NCBI GenBank assembly: GCA_029721435.1
Contig: CM056580.1
Location: 73,681,367-73,745,366 of the forward strand
Reading direction: 5' to 3'
Length of the DNA: 64,000 nucleotides
From: Gymnothorax reevesii
Taxonomy: Eukaryota; Chordata; Actinopteri; Anguilliformes; Muraenidae
Within the stretch, counting starts at the first letter, position 1, and every line of letters starts with the position of its first letter. A program made the translations under genes and the position numbers. The notes under the pieces are model-generated. The model had not been told where the DNA came from. It ran no database searches and worked only from the letters and a program-made list of their open reading frames with translations. Shown here piece by piece: positions 47,005-59,089 of this stretch.

Positions 47005-48015
47005 ATGACGGAGCCAGCGACAAACCAGCCTCTGCGGGAGGCAGTTAAAGAACAGGGAATTCAGCTCAAGTTCCAGGAGCGTCAGCTTCGCGGTCTCATG
47101 CAGCACATGCAGACCATGTGCCTCCAAATGGCGGATCTAACTCGCTCGGTGCAAGACTCACAGCTGCTGCATGCTCCCCATCCTGCAGTCCATACCACAC
47201 CTGCTCCTGCTTCCGCTCCACCACTGCCGGTCTGCGAGCCACACCTGCCACCGCCTGAGAGGTACGACGGCAACCCGGGAGCCTATCGTGCTTTCCTTAC
47301 CCAGTGTGAACTCATCTTCAGCCTACAGCCCTCATCATTCCCTACCGAAAGAGCTCGAGTTGCCTTCATCATCACGCAACTGAAGGGAAGGGCCAAGCAG
47401 TGGGCTACGGCAGCATGGGAAGCACATCAACCCTGCGTACAATCGTCTGGTCTGATGGGTGAGGAGATGAGGCGTATTTTCGACCGCACTAAGCTGGGTC
47501 ACGAGGCGGGACGAGAAATTCTGCGCATTCGACAAGGTAGCCATTCCGTGGCTGACTACGCCATTGATTTCCAGACGCTGGCTACCAACAGCAGGTGGGG
47601 GCGAAGAGCCTTGTACGATGCCTTTTCTAATGGGCTTTCCGAAGTTTTAAAAGACGAGCTAGTTTCTCGTGAGTTACCAGAGGAATTGGATGACTTGGTC
47701 GACTTGGCTATTCGCGTGGATTCGCGATTGGAAGAACGCAGACGCTCCGCTTCCTGCAGATGACCTAACCCACACCTCAAGAGTACTCCACCTCTACCAC
47801 CCCCTACTGGTGACAGTCCTCCTGAGCATGAACCCATGCAACGGGGCCGTACTCGCGTTCCTGTGGAGGAGAAAGATCGCCGCCGTCGTGAAGGGGTCTG
47901 CTTCGACTGTGGCAAGGGTGGACACCACATCGCTCAGTGTCCCAGCAAGAAAAAAAGTCCTCCTGGTGCCCAGAAAGAAGCAGTAATTTGGGGTGACGCC
48001 TGTACAGGAGACTAA
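47005..48015 (+). pseudogene. Sushi-type gag with one internal stop
   Basis: Frame from ATG 47005 to TAA 48013-48015, broken only by TGA at 47761-47763. Coiled-coil-like N-terminus (EAVKEQGIQLKFQERQLRGL), a proline-rich linker, then the capsid region (PPERYDGNPGAYRAFL, AFIITQLKGRAKQWATAAW, DLAIRVDSRLEERR). A CCHC zinc knuckle (CFDCGKGGHHIAQC) lies beyond the stop at 47899-47940. Protease continues in another frame. Confidence 0.8.
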
Positions 48016-49277
48016 GAGCCGGACTTGCCTCCCAGTAACCTTGGAATGGGGAAGAGAGAGCAGATCCATCATGGCTCTCATTGATACAGGAGCTGAGGAG
48101 AATCTTCTTGATGTGGAGCTGGCCCAGGACTGGGGCATCCCTACGGGAGAGATCTTTCCTGATCGAGTGGCCAATTCGCTCAGTGGCCAGAGGATAGCCC
48201 AAATAACACGTTACCAGCCCCATCAAGCTCAAAGCATCAGGAAACCACCACGAAACAATCCAGCTTTTCCTGTTACACTCTCCTCATGCCCCCATTGTTC
48301 TGGGCCATCCATGGCCCAGAACAATGGGGGCATGAGGAGAGTGTAACAGGCCCATGACATTGACTGGCGCAAGAAGTAGGTTATGGGTTGGAGCCTTAGT
48401 TGCTCCCTGATGTGCCTCCACAACGCCCTCGAACCTCAACCCAGCCCATCTCAAGAAGAGATACCAGACCTTGAAAAAGTCCCTCCAGAGTTTCATGACC
48501 TCAAGGAGGTGTTCTCTAAGTCCCGGGCCACCAGCTTACCACCTCACCGACCTTATGACTGCACCATTGACCTGAAGCCAGGCACAATGCCCCCTAGAGG
48601 CCGACTCTATTCCCTCTCCAGACCAGAAACCCAAGCCATGGAGAAATACCTCTCTGAGTCACTTGCTGCTGGCATAATTCGCCCATCATCATCACCTGTT
48701 GGAGCCCGATTTTTTTTTTGTATCTAAGAAGGACGGATCTTTAAGACTACGTATTGATTACCGGGGCCTCAACGAGATAACTGTTAAGAATCGCTACCCT
48801 CTTCCTCTCATGAATACTGCTTTTGATCTCCTGCAAGAGGCTAAGATCTTCACCAATCTCGACCTCCATAATGCTTATCACTTGGTGCGCATCAGAGAGC
48901 GGGACGAATGGAAGACCGCCTTCAACACTCCCACGGGGTACTGGGAGTATTTAGTTCTTCCTTTCGGGCTTACCAACGCTCCAGCAGTGTTTCAAAATCT
49001 GGTCAACGATGTGCTTAGAGACATGATAAATAAGTTTGTGTTTGTATACCTCGATGACATTTTGATTTTTTCAGAGTCCAAGGAGGCTCATGTCAAACAC
49101 AAACGTCAATTGCTCCGTCGCCTCCTGGAGAACCGCCTCTTCGTGAAAGCAGAGGAATGTGAGTTTAATGTAGAAACCACTACCTTTTCGGGTTACATCA
49201 TCTCCCCAGGCACCATCCGGATGGACCCCCTAAAGGTGGAAGCTGTCACTAATTGGCCCAGACCAGAAGGCCGTTAG
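47990..49277 (+). pseudogene. Sushi-type pol: protease and reverse transcriptase, broken
   Basis: Protease starts in frame 2 (LEWGRESRSIMALIDTGAEE; active-site DTGA). A frameshift follows near 48205. A 40-bp perfect inverted duplication (48269-48350) then ends the frame. RT resumes with [26 protein letters not shown] and [15 protein letters not shown] second frameshift lies in a T11 run (48709-48719). The last frame carries [33 protein letters not shown] and [11 protein letters not shown]. The element cannot produce intact Pol. Confidence 0.8.
48269..48350. repeat. Perfect 40-bp inverted duplication in pol
   Basis: 48269-48308 and 48311-48350 are exact reverse complements with a 2-nt spacer (CC). 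The left copy matches the expected pol order; the right copy is extra. Confidence 0.95.
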
Positions 49278-49345
49278 TCTCTCCAATGATTTTTGGGCTT
49301 TGCTAACTTTTATCGCCGGTTTATCCGGAACTATAGCTCCGGATA

Positions 49346-50909
49346 AACATCCAAGCATCCAAGCAGCTTTCCATGTGGCTCAGCAAATTGGGCACCATCA
49401 AATCATAATATTATCATATTTTTGCCACAAATAAAATGTCTTGACTCATGAAGCTCAATATGAATGAATGATTTTCAGCAGGAAATTGGATTATATCCAT
49501 CACTATGGGCGGGGATGGACATTGATATCCTCCATAACGCTCTCTGAACCCCCAAACATGCTTTTTCTCCATTAAAAACAGTAAATTTAGTTCATTTTTC
49601 ACCATTAGCCAGCACATCCTCACCAAAACTAGTTTATTTTCTTGCCACAATGTTTACATTGCAAGGAAGCATTGTGCTGCTACCACCTATTATGACGTGG
49701 ACAAGGGGTTGGACTTTAGGAGACATGGAAAAGGAAAAAAGTTAAAACTACTTACAAGGAACACCAGGCTGCATATTGCACACATGGCAAAATGTGTGAA
49801 TAAGAACAAACAGCATGCAGGTCCAGTGACATACACATCAATATGCAATCACACTCCCCTGTATTTGAACACTTCCCTCCATATTCTACATTATGCATCC
49901 TTGTGCTTGCCCTGAAATCTTAGTAATAGGAAACAACCTTCTCGCTACCTTCCACAGATAGTCAGAGGAAGTTTCGTTGGATCCGTGCAGCTGATCTGCC
50001 AATATTCACTGAATACATACATCAATATTCACTGAATACATACATTCAAATTGCGCAGCGTTATAAGATGGTTAGTGAAAAAAATAACCAAGGTACTGAC
50101 TAGCTGCAACATTATGATACTCATGGCAAGGGTGGTAAACGGGAAAAGTAAATGTAGCTAGCTTAGATCTGAAGTATTCCCAGCAAAAAAAGGCCTACTT
50201 ACATATTGGGGAAGAAGACTCCTTGTGATACATATCCCTATCCAGAGAATCTATGCAGTCAGGCTCAGGGAAGCTTCCAGCAATGTCTCATTTGAACTCA
50301 CTCAAGTGTCCACGTCCTTATTGCTTTTTGATCTTGTATTTCTAATGTGAACACCCCTTAGTAGCGTATAGTTTTTTTTTCAATTGCGTATATTTGCGAA
50401 TTTCAAATGTGTAAATGTGCAAAGAAGACTGCTGTTACGCAAGGGTTGTATCTACATATAAATTAATGGATGGATAGCATGTTTTTTTTCTGATCTCTAT
50501 AATGGACAAAAGACAGGCATAGTACCAATACCACAAAGCATTTTTGCTTCAGAAAGTTGATTTATTTCTGTAATAAATTGCCATACCCGTGAGCTATTGT
50601 AGATTTAGGTAGCTGCTATGGAGGAAAGTAATTTTTTTGTGTTGAGAAATATTTCTTATCAATTGCTGAATGGATGCTGTTGGGAAAGAAGTGATGCTGT
50701 TTGCAGATCAGGCTTGGATGAGGAGCTTTATTCATACAATTCCTGGGAAAAATGGTGAGACTTATTTTGTTCATATTCTAAATAGTTTATGGGCAACACT
50801 TCCTTGTGAATATTCAATATACTTTTTACTTCAACCGGATGTCTAGCCGACATTATTAGGATAGCGCATCAGCGTGCACTAGTTGAGCAGCTCCATGTCC
50901 GTGAGCATC
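49346..50909. other. Unassigned stretch after the truncated LTR element
   Basis: No gene seen. A 23-bp direct repeat, AATATTCACTGAATACATAC, occurs twice in tandem near 50000-50046. Confidence 0.45.
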
Positions 50910-51619
50910 TACAGTACCGTGCAAAAGTCTTAGGCACATTTAAAGCTATTTTGTTGGGAACAATGCTTGCAAATGTGACAGTTGAAGGGTCCTGTCGCGA
51001 GAAATGCCTCCTAATAACCATGTGCCTTAGCTACCTAGCCAATGAGCCTGGCTCTTTAGCAATGTGGTCAGCGCATTTGAATCTTACCCAGGAGTCTGGG
51101 GTTCAATTCCCCACCCGGGCCCTCCTTCGGCCTGCCACACAAAAATGATGAAATAAAAAGGCTCAAATAACTGAGAAATGTGCTAAACAGAGCAATAAAC
51201 TGTTATAAATTATATCAAGCCGATATTTGGTGTAATTACCTTTTGCCAAAAAAATCTGGGACACTGTCCTGTTGTGCTGTAGTTTATAAGATGATCGGCT
51301 TGTTGCTTGTTCCAAGTGAAGTGGACAACTTGCCACCGTTCTTCTGCAGACTGACTGTCTGACTTGCGTCTCTCCTTCCAAGTAACTGCAGACAGCCATG
51401 ATGATGTTGACTTCAGGGCTCTGTCAAGACTATATTATCTGTATCAACAGTTTTCATGAAATACCAACATTTATTTATGAAACTAATTTTTGATTTAGCA
51501 TTTGGAATTTCAAATTCAGTGACGCAAATGTGGAAAACAAAAAAAAAAAAAAAAAAATTTTAAGCCAGATTTAAGTTTTTAAAAATCTGGGGTGCCTAAG
51601 ACTTCAGCACAGTATTGTA
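50910..51619. mobile_element. 710-bp TA-flanked DNA element, ends CAGTACYGTGCAAAAGTCTT
   Basis: The left end is TACAGTACCGTGCAAAAGTC, then TTAGGCAC. The right end reads GTGCCTAAGACTTCAGCACA, then GTATTGTA. This is an inverted repeat with TA at both edges, as in Tc1/mariner non-autonomous elements. Contents include a tRNA-like sequence (51050-51121) and an A19 run. No transposase is present. Confidence 0.75.
51050..51121 (+). tRNA. tRNA-like relic, probably SINE-derived (pseudogene)
   Basis: 72 nt. The first five bases GGCTC can pair with the last five GGGCC. There is an A-box-like TAGCAATGTGGTCAGCG and an exact B-box-like GGTTCAATTCC within CTGGGGTTCAATTCCCCACC, a perfect T-arm. The anticodon arm does not fold cleanly, so this is a relic or SINE head, not a working tRNA. 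It is closest by eye to tRNA-Thr. Confidence 0.4.
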
Positions 51620-53604
51620 AATCTGCAGACATGGGTGAAGTGTGATTGAACTCCCAGTCTGCATGATGATCCTGCATGGTCACTGATAAAAACATGATGT
51701 CTAGTTGCATATAGAAGGTAAAACTTGCATTTTAGTCGCTTGTTCATTAAAGAATAATTATAACACCATTAATTTCATTAATAAGCTTTTTGCTCCTCAC
51801 TCTGAGTATGCAGCCTGCCCCACAGTAAATAAATTATGGGTAATATTTGGCTGTGATTGAAGTATGACCCTGGCAAGCACAATTTGTGCCTAGGCTGCTT
51901 GCTGATTGCAACGACAAAATCAATTTGCCTCTGAGCCAAAAATCCAATAAAGTAACAACTTGGAGGACCGGAGTCAGATAAAGCCTCACCCTCAGCCTGA
52001 TACGGCATTTTCATAGCACTCCATAACTCTCCTCCCCTGTGACAACTGGTGGTGTTCATATTTTTTATATAAGCTTTGCTGTGTGAATAACAGTCCAGAC
52101 AGGTGCTGTATCTGAACCATAATCATAAATCCCTTGAAAACCACCGGTTATGCTTGTTGAAGTATTCTTGCTCTCCGCGGTTGAACTCACCACAGTTGTG
52201 TCTGATTTACACAAAAGTATTCCAGTTTCTATTAATTTTCGTGTGAAAAAATGAATGCCTCCTTGTTAAAAAACCATGGATTGCCACATCACAACTCCAA
52301 GTGGGGCACGTATCTCAATTGGTAGTGGGTTTAAAGTTTGTGGAACGAGCAATGAGGCCCTGGGCACTTCTTTAGCTGTATAGTGTGACCCTTTAGTCAG
52401 CTGAAGGGCCAATGCCCTGGCATTTATGCTTTCCTTAAAAGCTGTTTTTACCTCAGGCTATACAGTAAGTAGTACATTCAGAATATAAGGAGGGTCCAAA
52501 ATTGAACAAGTCAGCTTTAGAAATAAAATGGGCAGAGAGCTCTTTGGGAAGGAAACAGTTGAGGTTATTTTGCTCTGAACTCTTTGCTGTCTGATATTGG
52601 CCCAACTGCGCGGCAGTCCTTTTATCAGAATCCAATCACATCGGAAATGCTTTCTGAAACACTGTGCAATCATCTTGCTTGGTAATAGGTATGGCACAAT
52701 CTAACATTTTATTTTAGCAGCGGGTTTATTGCGTGTTGTAATTACTCCCATCTTATCCGGCCTGCCCAGAATCTGTTCTTTTGCCAGTGGAACAGAGCTG
52801 CACTACATAGAGCCGGTCCAGAGATGTTGAGTCATCTACAGAAGAGCAGAAGGTTCTTGCGGAGGCTGAAGTGTGAATTGCTAGTTGGCTACGTCACTGC
52901 GGATGCACAGAGGGTGGATGGTGGTGGAGAACTGGCGCATCGTACTTTGTGAAGAGGCACAAATGAACATGGAAAATATTTAAAACGTAGAAATTGATAT
53001 GCTAGTTTAATTCTCCCATGACTATAAAAGTTAATGTCCCACTTTCCACCAGTCTCTGTGTTTATGTCATCTGTGACTCTAGAGTTGTGTTTGGGCTAGT
53101 GGCTCCACAATGACAGTTCTGGAGAGAGACATCATATTGACTGCTATGAAAGGCATTTGGTTCTGAATGAGTGATGCAACAAAACAGACATGGATTTTGA
53201 AATACTAATTGACACCAGCAATTTAATTTAATGTTTCTGTCATTCAGCCATTGTTGCAAAAGATTGCTCAGCTACAATCAAGCTCTTTGAAATGTGCAAT
53301 GCATGCCGCAATCAACTATAAATAGGAGAATTTGGAGACTATTCTCATGAGTTGCATTGTAGGGCAGCGACTACAGAATTCTAGAAGCTTTCAATTTCCT
53401 CTCTGAAGTGCAATGCCAGAGAGGATCATTGTATTCAAAAACTGCAGCTAGGATGGGCCAGATCTCAGTGAATCTGTTCCTAGATTCAATCAGGAGGCAG
53501 AGATCCATTTAAACCGCTTATCGTAGCCCCATCCACAGTCCTTTGCCATTTGGTTCCCAGGTTCGATCACGCTCATATAATTCTTCTTTTTACCTTTGTT
53601 TTAG
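51620..53604. other. Intergenic or intronic stretch, weak tRNA-like block
   Basis: No gene supported. At about 52304-52325, GTATCTCAATTGGTAG resembles a tRNA A box but no B box follows. Confidence 0.35.
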
Positions 53605-53719
53605 GTGTGGATATCAAAGATTTCCTCTGGCAAATGTTTGCCAAATGTGTCATAAATTATATTGGTGATGAACAGTTAAAACAAATACTGACAAGCGCAG
53701 CCTCACTTTATCATTCCAG
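53605..53719 (+). CDS. Candidate single exon of an unidentified host gene
   Basis: A 115-nt segment is bounded by a strong acceptor (ttctttttacctttgttttag) and a strong donor (CCAG|gtaaagt). One frame is open across it, entering with two bases and leaving with two: VDIKDFLWQMFAKCVINYIG followed by DEQLKQILTSAASLYHS. The other two frames contain stops. The residues look like ordinary helical protein, but I do not recognise the family, and no partner exon was found with certainty. It could be chance. Confidence 0.25.
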
Positions 53720-54074
53720 GTAAAGTAACATGGATTAATAGTAATGCCTGGAATATGGCTCTGGGAATACCATACATTTATGATTGTGCATCAGTTAAAA
53801 TGCGTACCTGCGATGAGGATATTGTGAGACTCGTTAATTGTAAGGCATGTGCTTTTCCCATATCCTTTGAATGATTATGTGCGGCCAAATCATCTATACT
53901 TGTATCTGAAATAGATAAACCACAATCCAAAGGTTACTTAATCCGATTTATAAAGTATTGGCATGGTGACTAGTGAAGTGGGAAAAATGGACCAATCGAC
54001 CTCCTTGGTCAAGACTTTTGGATGTGTGACCCAAAGAAATGGGAGCAGAGTGGATAAACCCATGCCTCCTGACT

Positions 54075-54745
54075 TAAATCTAAACTAGGCTTATGCCGTC
54101 GGAGGCGACGGCTGTGGATATATCCCCAAACGCCCCCAATCCTCCAATTCCCCAATCCTTGAATAGACCTTGAATAGGCTTTCATTTGAACTTAATTTCA
54201 GGTCAATCGGTCAAATGGTTCTGAAGATATGGCCAAAATGGTAATTTTCCATCACAAAGCACCACCTGGTGGCAAAATATTGAACCATACAGGTATGATG
54301 TCATCATGTGACACGTTGAGACCAAAGATATAGCAAAAATGCTGAATTTTATGTGACAAAGCTCCACCTTGTGTCAAAATTTTGAACCAAACAGGCATAA
54401 TGTCATCGTGGGATACATCCTCAGGTCATGACCTTTCATTTGCACTTGATTTGAGGTCAATCAGACAAATATTTCCAGAGATATGATAAAAACAGTGATT
54501 TTTTCCGTTTTTGGCCCCTGGTGGCCATTCTAGAAATTGTAAATTGTCTAAAATCGAATCAGTTCTTCCTCTTCATGATACTTACTTATATGCAAAACTT
54601 GGAATTTCTATTTGAAATATTACTGCAGTTATCGCGTTAAAACTGAAATCAGTTTTTGGCCCCTAGTAATTGAAATATTACTGAAGTTATCGCGTTAACA
54701 CGTAGTGCGGCAGCGGCGGCCGGACCAAAAACATAATATCCCCAA
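54075..54745 (-). repeat. Fish interspersed repeat, copy 2, inverted
   Basis: Reverse complement of the 45292-45832 repeat and longer at its far side. Shared blocks: GGGATACATCCTCAGGTCAT, AAGCTCCACCTTGTGTCAAA and CGGCCGGACCAAAAACATAA. A 60-bp internal duplication around ACTGCAGTTATCGCGTTAA / ACTGAAGTTATCGCGTTAA is seen at 54623-54700. Confidence 0.8.
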
Positions 54746-56054
54746 TATAATATAATTAGCATACTGTTGACCTAAGAAATTCAGTCATGAAAGATCATAA
54801 GTCGGGTTTAAAATGGCCATTGCTATAGTTGAGATTACAGAATATATCCTTATGCACATGAAGGAGATAGAGACAAACAGTCATACACATTATACACTCA
54901 CATGCATATGAATCTTTGATATAAAAAAGCCTATGAAAGGCTAGTAAAATTTCATTCCCCAATCATTAAATTATTTAAATGGGGACACATTTTTCAATAT
55001 GACATATGAAAACCAGATGCAATTGCAGTTCTGCATTTATGACAGAACAAATATCATTTACTTTATATGCTTTGCATGTGTTTATATTAAAATGCTAATG
55101 TATTGCCATTTTCTCCAAGTCTGCCGTGCAGTCCGTTCCTTGAAATAATGTGATTGCTTGCATACTGAATGAATCCATCTGGAACGAGTGGCACTTCCTG
55201 TGCAGTGGTGTTATGCAGGGACAGCTCAGCGAGAGAGAGACTAGGAGGAAGGAGATGCACAAAATTAATCTAAATTACTGAGCGAAAAAGTGCTGCTTTG
55301 ATGCATTGCTGATGGATTCTTCACTTTGTTCCCCTGATGTAATTAAATACTGATCAGACCCTGTTTCACAGTGCAGTCTGTGTAGTGCGGCCACCTCTGA
55401 AGTGGCTCTGGACAGTTCCCTTCATTACTTTCATTACTGACAGAAATGGAAAAATAACAAGGTAAATTCACACTTCAGGATGAGTGCAGGAGCATAGACA
55501 GCATCAACAGAATTTGATTTTGTCTCACCTGCACATGTCCAGACATCTTTATTTTAATATAACTAGTCACACCACAATGGGTAATTACAGCATGTGGGCG
55601 TCCAGTACAGTCAGAGTCTCAATGGCCTTGTTTCTCTGTACAACTGCACTTCAAAATCTAACCTGCGCTTCAATGCCACTGGTCTCTCACCCCATTCCTG
55701 GAGTTTTACCATCTTGTAGATTTTTACTCCAACCTAAATTCAGCACACCTGATTTGGCCAAATAGCAGCTCAACAAGATCTCCAACTAGGAAATGAGGCG
55801 TGCTCTGCTTCAGTTTGAGCAAGAACCTTCAGGATAGTGGCTCTCCAAGAATAAAGTTGGACAGAACTGCTCTATGCCATGCCCTTTCTTGAAAGCCTTG
55901 CCGTTTCTTCGCTTTCCAAGCCTCTCAGCTTCGAAGTGTTCCATGCTCTGATTTTGCCATTGCTGCACATCAAAGTGGAAAAATCTAAGGTAATCAGTGA
56001 TATTTGAGCTTGAAGAGTTTGAGAATGCTCTCCTGCTAAAAAGTTTTCAATCAT
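54746..56054. other. Intergenic stretch, nothing recognised
   Basis: Several short open frames (for example 55484-55765) show no domain or splice context that I trust. Confidence 0.4.
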
Positions 56055-57010
56055 TTGTCATTTGAATGATTCTTCATTCAAAAAAATGTTTGTGTGTAAA
56101 ATTTAATGAAACACAATAAAATGTTTTACAATGTTTTTATTTAATATTTAAAGTTTATAGGAAGAAAAAAAAAAATTAAGTGATGACTGACTCCGTTTTG
56201 CTGTAATTTCTCATCAAAATATCCACCCTGTGATTTCACCACTGCTTTACAAATATCTGGCGCATTTCTGCCGTCCAATGGCAGAACCTAGTAACTCACT
56301 TTTATTTCATTTTGAGAAAAAAGCAGAAAATGACCTTTAAGGGTTAAAATTGTCCTTGAATTAGTCATCCCTAGAGAATAATAATTAACTATAAAAAAAT
56401 AACCCTCCCCAAATAACCAGGCTTTAATATCAAATTGTTTCATTCTCTGCTTTTTTCTCAAAATCAAATAAAATTGAGTTACTAGGTTCTGCCATTGGAC
56501 GGCAGATTTGGGGACATCAATTTTACTGAGAATTCACTCTCAATGGATTTCCATGTGTCTTTGAAGATGGGCCCACAAGCTTTCCACAACAGCTTGATTG
56601 AGTTCAAATCAGGTGATGGAGTAGTAGTGGTGTAGTAATGATTATACACCACCACTTTCCTCTAAAAGGGGTCCTAATATATGACCCCTATACAATTTTT
56701 AGTGAAAATTCTTGCAAAATACGATTGTTGGCAACAATAATAAAAAAAAAAATCATTCCCACAAGTGTATTGAGATAAAAAATATGGGTAATCAATAAAA
56801 ACACTGAAACACTTTATATCAATTGACAGGTGTCACAAATGTTATTTTATTTACTCTTGCATAGGCTGATTGCATGTTTGAAGGCTCAATCCATGATTAT
56901 TGATGCTAAAAAATTAGTTTAAACTGGTTTGAGGCAACATTATTTGGCAAAATTACCTCTGATGGTCGGTTGTTCTTGTATGTAAGGTGACAAACTTTGA
57001 GCTGTGTGTG
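56055..57010 (-). mobile_element. Tc1-like relic, minus strand, with foldback insert
   Basis: AAAATATCCACCCTGTGATTTC with CACTGCTTTACAAATATCTGG resembles the N-terminal coding side of a common fish Tc1 read in reverse. GATGGGCCCACAAGCTTTCC and TTGATTGAGTTCAAATCAGG continue it. The foldback at 56263-56510 splits it. Confidence 0.5.
56263..56510. repeat. Foldback of about 250 bp, 70-bp arms
   Basis: TCTGCCGTCCAATGGCAGAA, then CCTAGTAACTCA...TTTTGAGAAAAAAGCAGA on the left. The right side is its reverse complement, ending TTCTGCCATTGGACGGCAGA. It is inserted in the Tc1-like relic. Confidence 0.8.
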
Positions 57011-57559
57011 TCACAGTGTTATACACGATGGAAGGATGGAAGAAGCTCTCTGAGGTTGTTAGTAGCGGCACTGTGGCCTTACATAATGCTGACAATGTTA
57101 AATACTGTCATATTACAGTATGAATAGCCTGGAATCCATACATATCAATTGCTGGTCACTCCCAATGGTCACTGACTGATATCAGTCTGGCCTCAGTCGT
57201 ATTGCCAGCGTTTTGCCCTTACATCACTAATGAAGTGAATATATGAATATTCATGTCTTCTGTTCTTGGCTGATTGGTTGACATTTTGGCGAGAACCACC
57301 AATTGAATATGAGTTAGCTGGCCAGCAACGGCATTCATGAATGCTATTTGACACGAGCTCAAAAATTAGATTGTGGCTTGCTTGGGTTTAGTCTTGGAGT
57401 GATTGTTAGGTTTTCAACAGGATAATGTTTGGCCATTTTGTTTATTTCAGTGGGATTCCCCGGTATCATAAAGGCTAAATTAAAAATACTCAAATTACAT
57501 AACATATGGCACTGCAATTGGCAATAGCTATGGCTCGAAGGGCATGATTGCATCAGCTA

Positions 57560-58020
57560 AAGTGATATTCCACCCAAAAACTATAATTTGTATATCAATT
57601 ACTCACCATTAAATGTCTTGAACGGAGGAAGTTGTTCTTCACCTGGTGCAAGTTTATGGCCACTTGAGAGTTTTGAAAAATTATCCAAATTCTCTTTTGC
57701 TGGAAGCAAATGGGGTCACCCAGTAGCAATGGGAAAACTCCACAAAACGTCCATTGACAAACTTTCAAACCATTGTCCAACGCATCATCTAGTATAATCC
57801 TAGTCTGCTTTGTATCCACTCGTATCGTCATAACTCTAGAAACACGGTTATTTTTCGCTAAAAATAATAAAATACCACAGTTATGCTTCAAGTAAGCTTG
57901 CGCATTCAATGGCTGAGAGGCCATATTGCCATGCAGCACTGCTTTGCCTGCATCACCTACACTGGATGCTTCCGATGAAAGTAGAACTGTGGTATTTCAT
58001 TTATTTTTAACTCTGTCTAA
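57560..58020. repeat. Possible MITE, end GTGATATTCCACCCAAAAAC
   Basis: AAAGTGATATTCCACCCAAAAACTATAATTTG and AATTACTCACC are typical of one end of a common teleost MITE. The right boundary is not clear; the ORF of 114 codons here is a shadow. Confidence 0.4.
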
Positions 58021-59089
58021 AGGGGCGAGGCACCCTTGCGGCTGTGAGCCATTCACAGATCTTGCATGGATTTTATGCGAATATTTGAAAGTCAAACGCT
58101 GGCCTACCGACTGAGGCCAGGAATATCTGCAAGTGACCGTTGGGTGCAACCAAAGCTGGATATGGCAGGATTCCTGGCTACTGTTTGAAAGCCTTTCAAA
58201 GAGACTGGTTTGCTGGAGACTAGTGGCAATAGAGGTACAAAACGGAAGTTCAGTGCCTCTGATGTTTGTTATCTGTGCATGACAAGTAAGAAGTTGACAG
58301 CACCACAGCTCCAAGATAATATTATTGGTGCCAGATGTGAAGACATGAAAGATCCACTATTTCCAAACCCCTGAGTGAAAATGGTCTGATTGGTTGAGTT
58401 GCTGCCAAGAGCTGGCAACATCAATAAAAGACTTGAGTTTGCCAACAAATTCAAAGATTGGACATCAGAGAACTGGGAACAAGTCCTTTGGACCCATGAA
58501 TCAAAATGTGATATTCTCTCACCCAAACATAGAACTAATTTGCATCATAGAATTGGAGAACATTTAAAAAATGACTGGTTAACTCCTTCAGTAAAACCTG
58601 GAGGCGGTAATATAGGTTTTCCCGGTCAATTTCATACTTTTGTCATTCCAATTCATGAATATGCATTCAAATTCACACAGCGCACGCACGCGAAAATATT
58701 CGGGCATTCAAATTCAGAATCCGAGTGATCAATTTCATTAATTCGAACTCTATTTCGTTTCTGGCAAATCAAATTCACGCATGTGTGTTCAATTTCCAAA
58801 TGCGAGCATTGCATTTCCTACTAGTGCATTCAAATTTGCACGATATCATGATGAGCCTGTTTGGGGCGTTCAATTTCATTTTCAGGTGATCAATTTCCTA
58901 CTTCGTGCACTCAATTTCGTGGAGAAGACAGGATAGATTTTTGACGAAGGGGGTTATTGGGGGGTGAAGGGGGCGAACGTTTCTCATAAAAGGAACAAAT
59001 ATACAGAACCCACTGGCACACCCTCCCCCCAACATACTCACGCAAAATTCGTTTTTCAAATTCCATAGTCTTCTATGTAGGCCTATATA

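Larger units (their letters stand above)
45833..49345 (+). mobile_element. Tf1/sushi-type LTR retrotransposon, 3' truncated
   Basis: Ty3-order element: 5' LTR 45833-46991, gag from 47005, protease with DTGA at about 48083, reverse transcriptase with YLDD at 49047-49058, ending inside the RT/RNase H linker (FANFYRRFIRNYS, about 49300-49340). RNase H, integrase and 3' LTR are missing. Only 13 nt separate the LTR from the gag ATG, too short for an 18-nt tRNA primer site. ACGATCTGAC there (46994-47003) complements the expected RNA 5' end, as in self-priming Tf1/sushi elements. Gag sequence (PPERYDGNPGAYRAFL) is sushi-like, the group that gave rise to mammalian PEG10/RTL genes. Confidence 0.85.

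Noticed and set aside
52296..52345. tRNA gene from the A-box-like GTATCTCAATTGGTAG
   Set aside because: No B box and no acceptor stem pairing.
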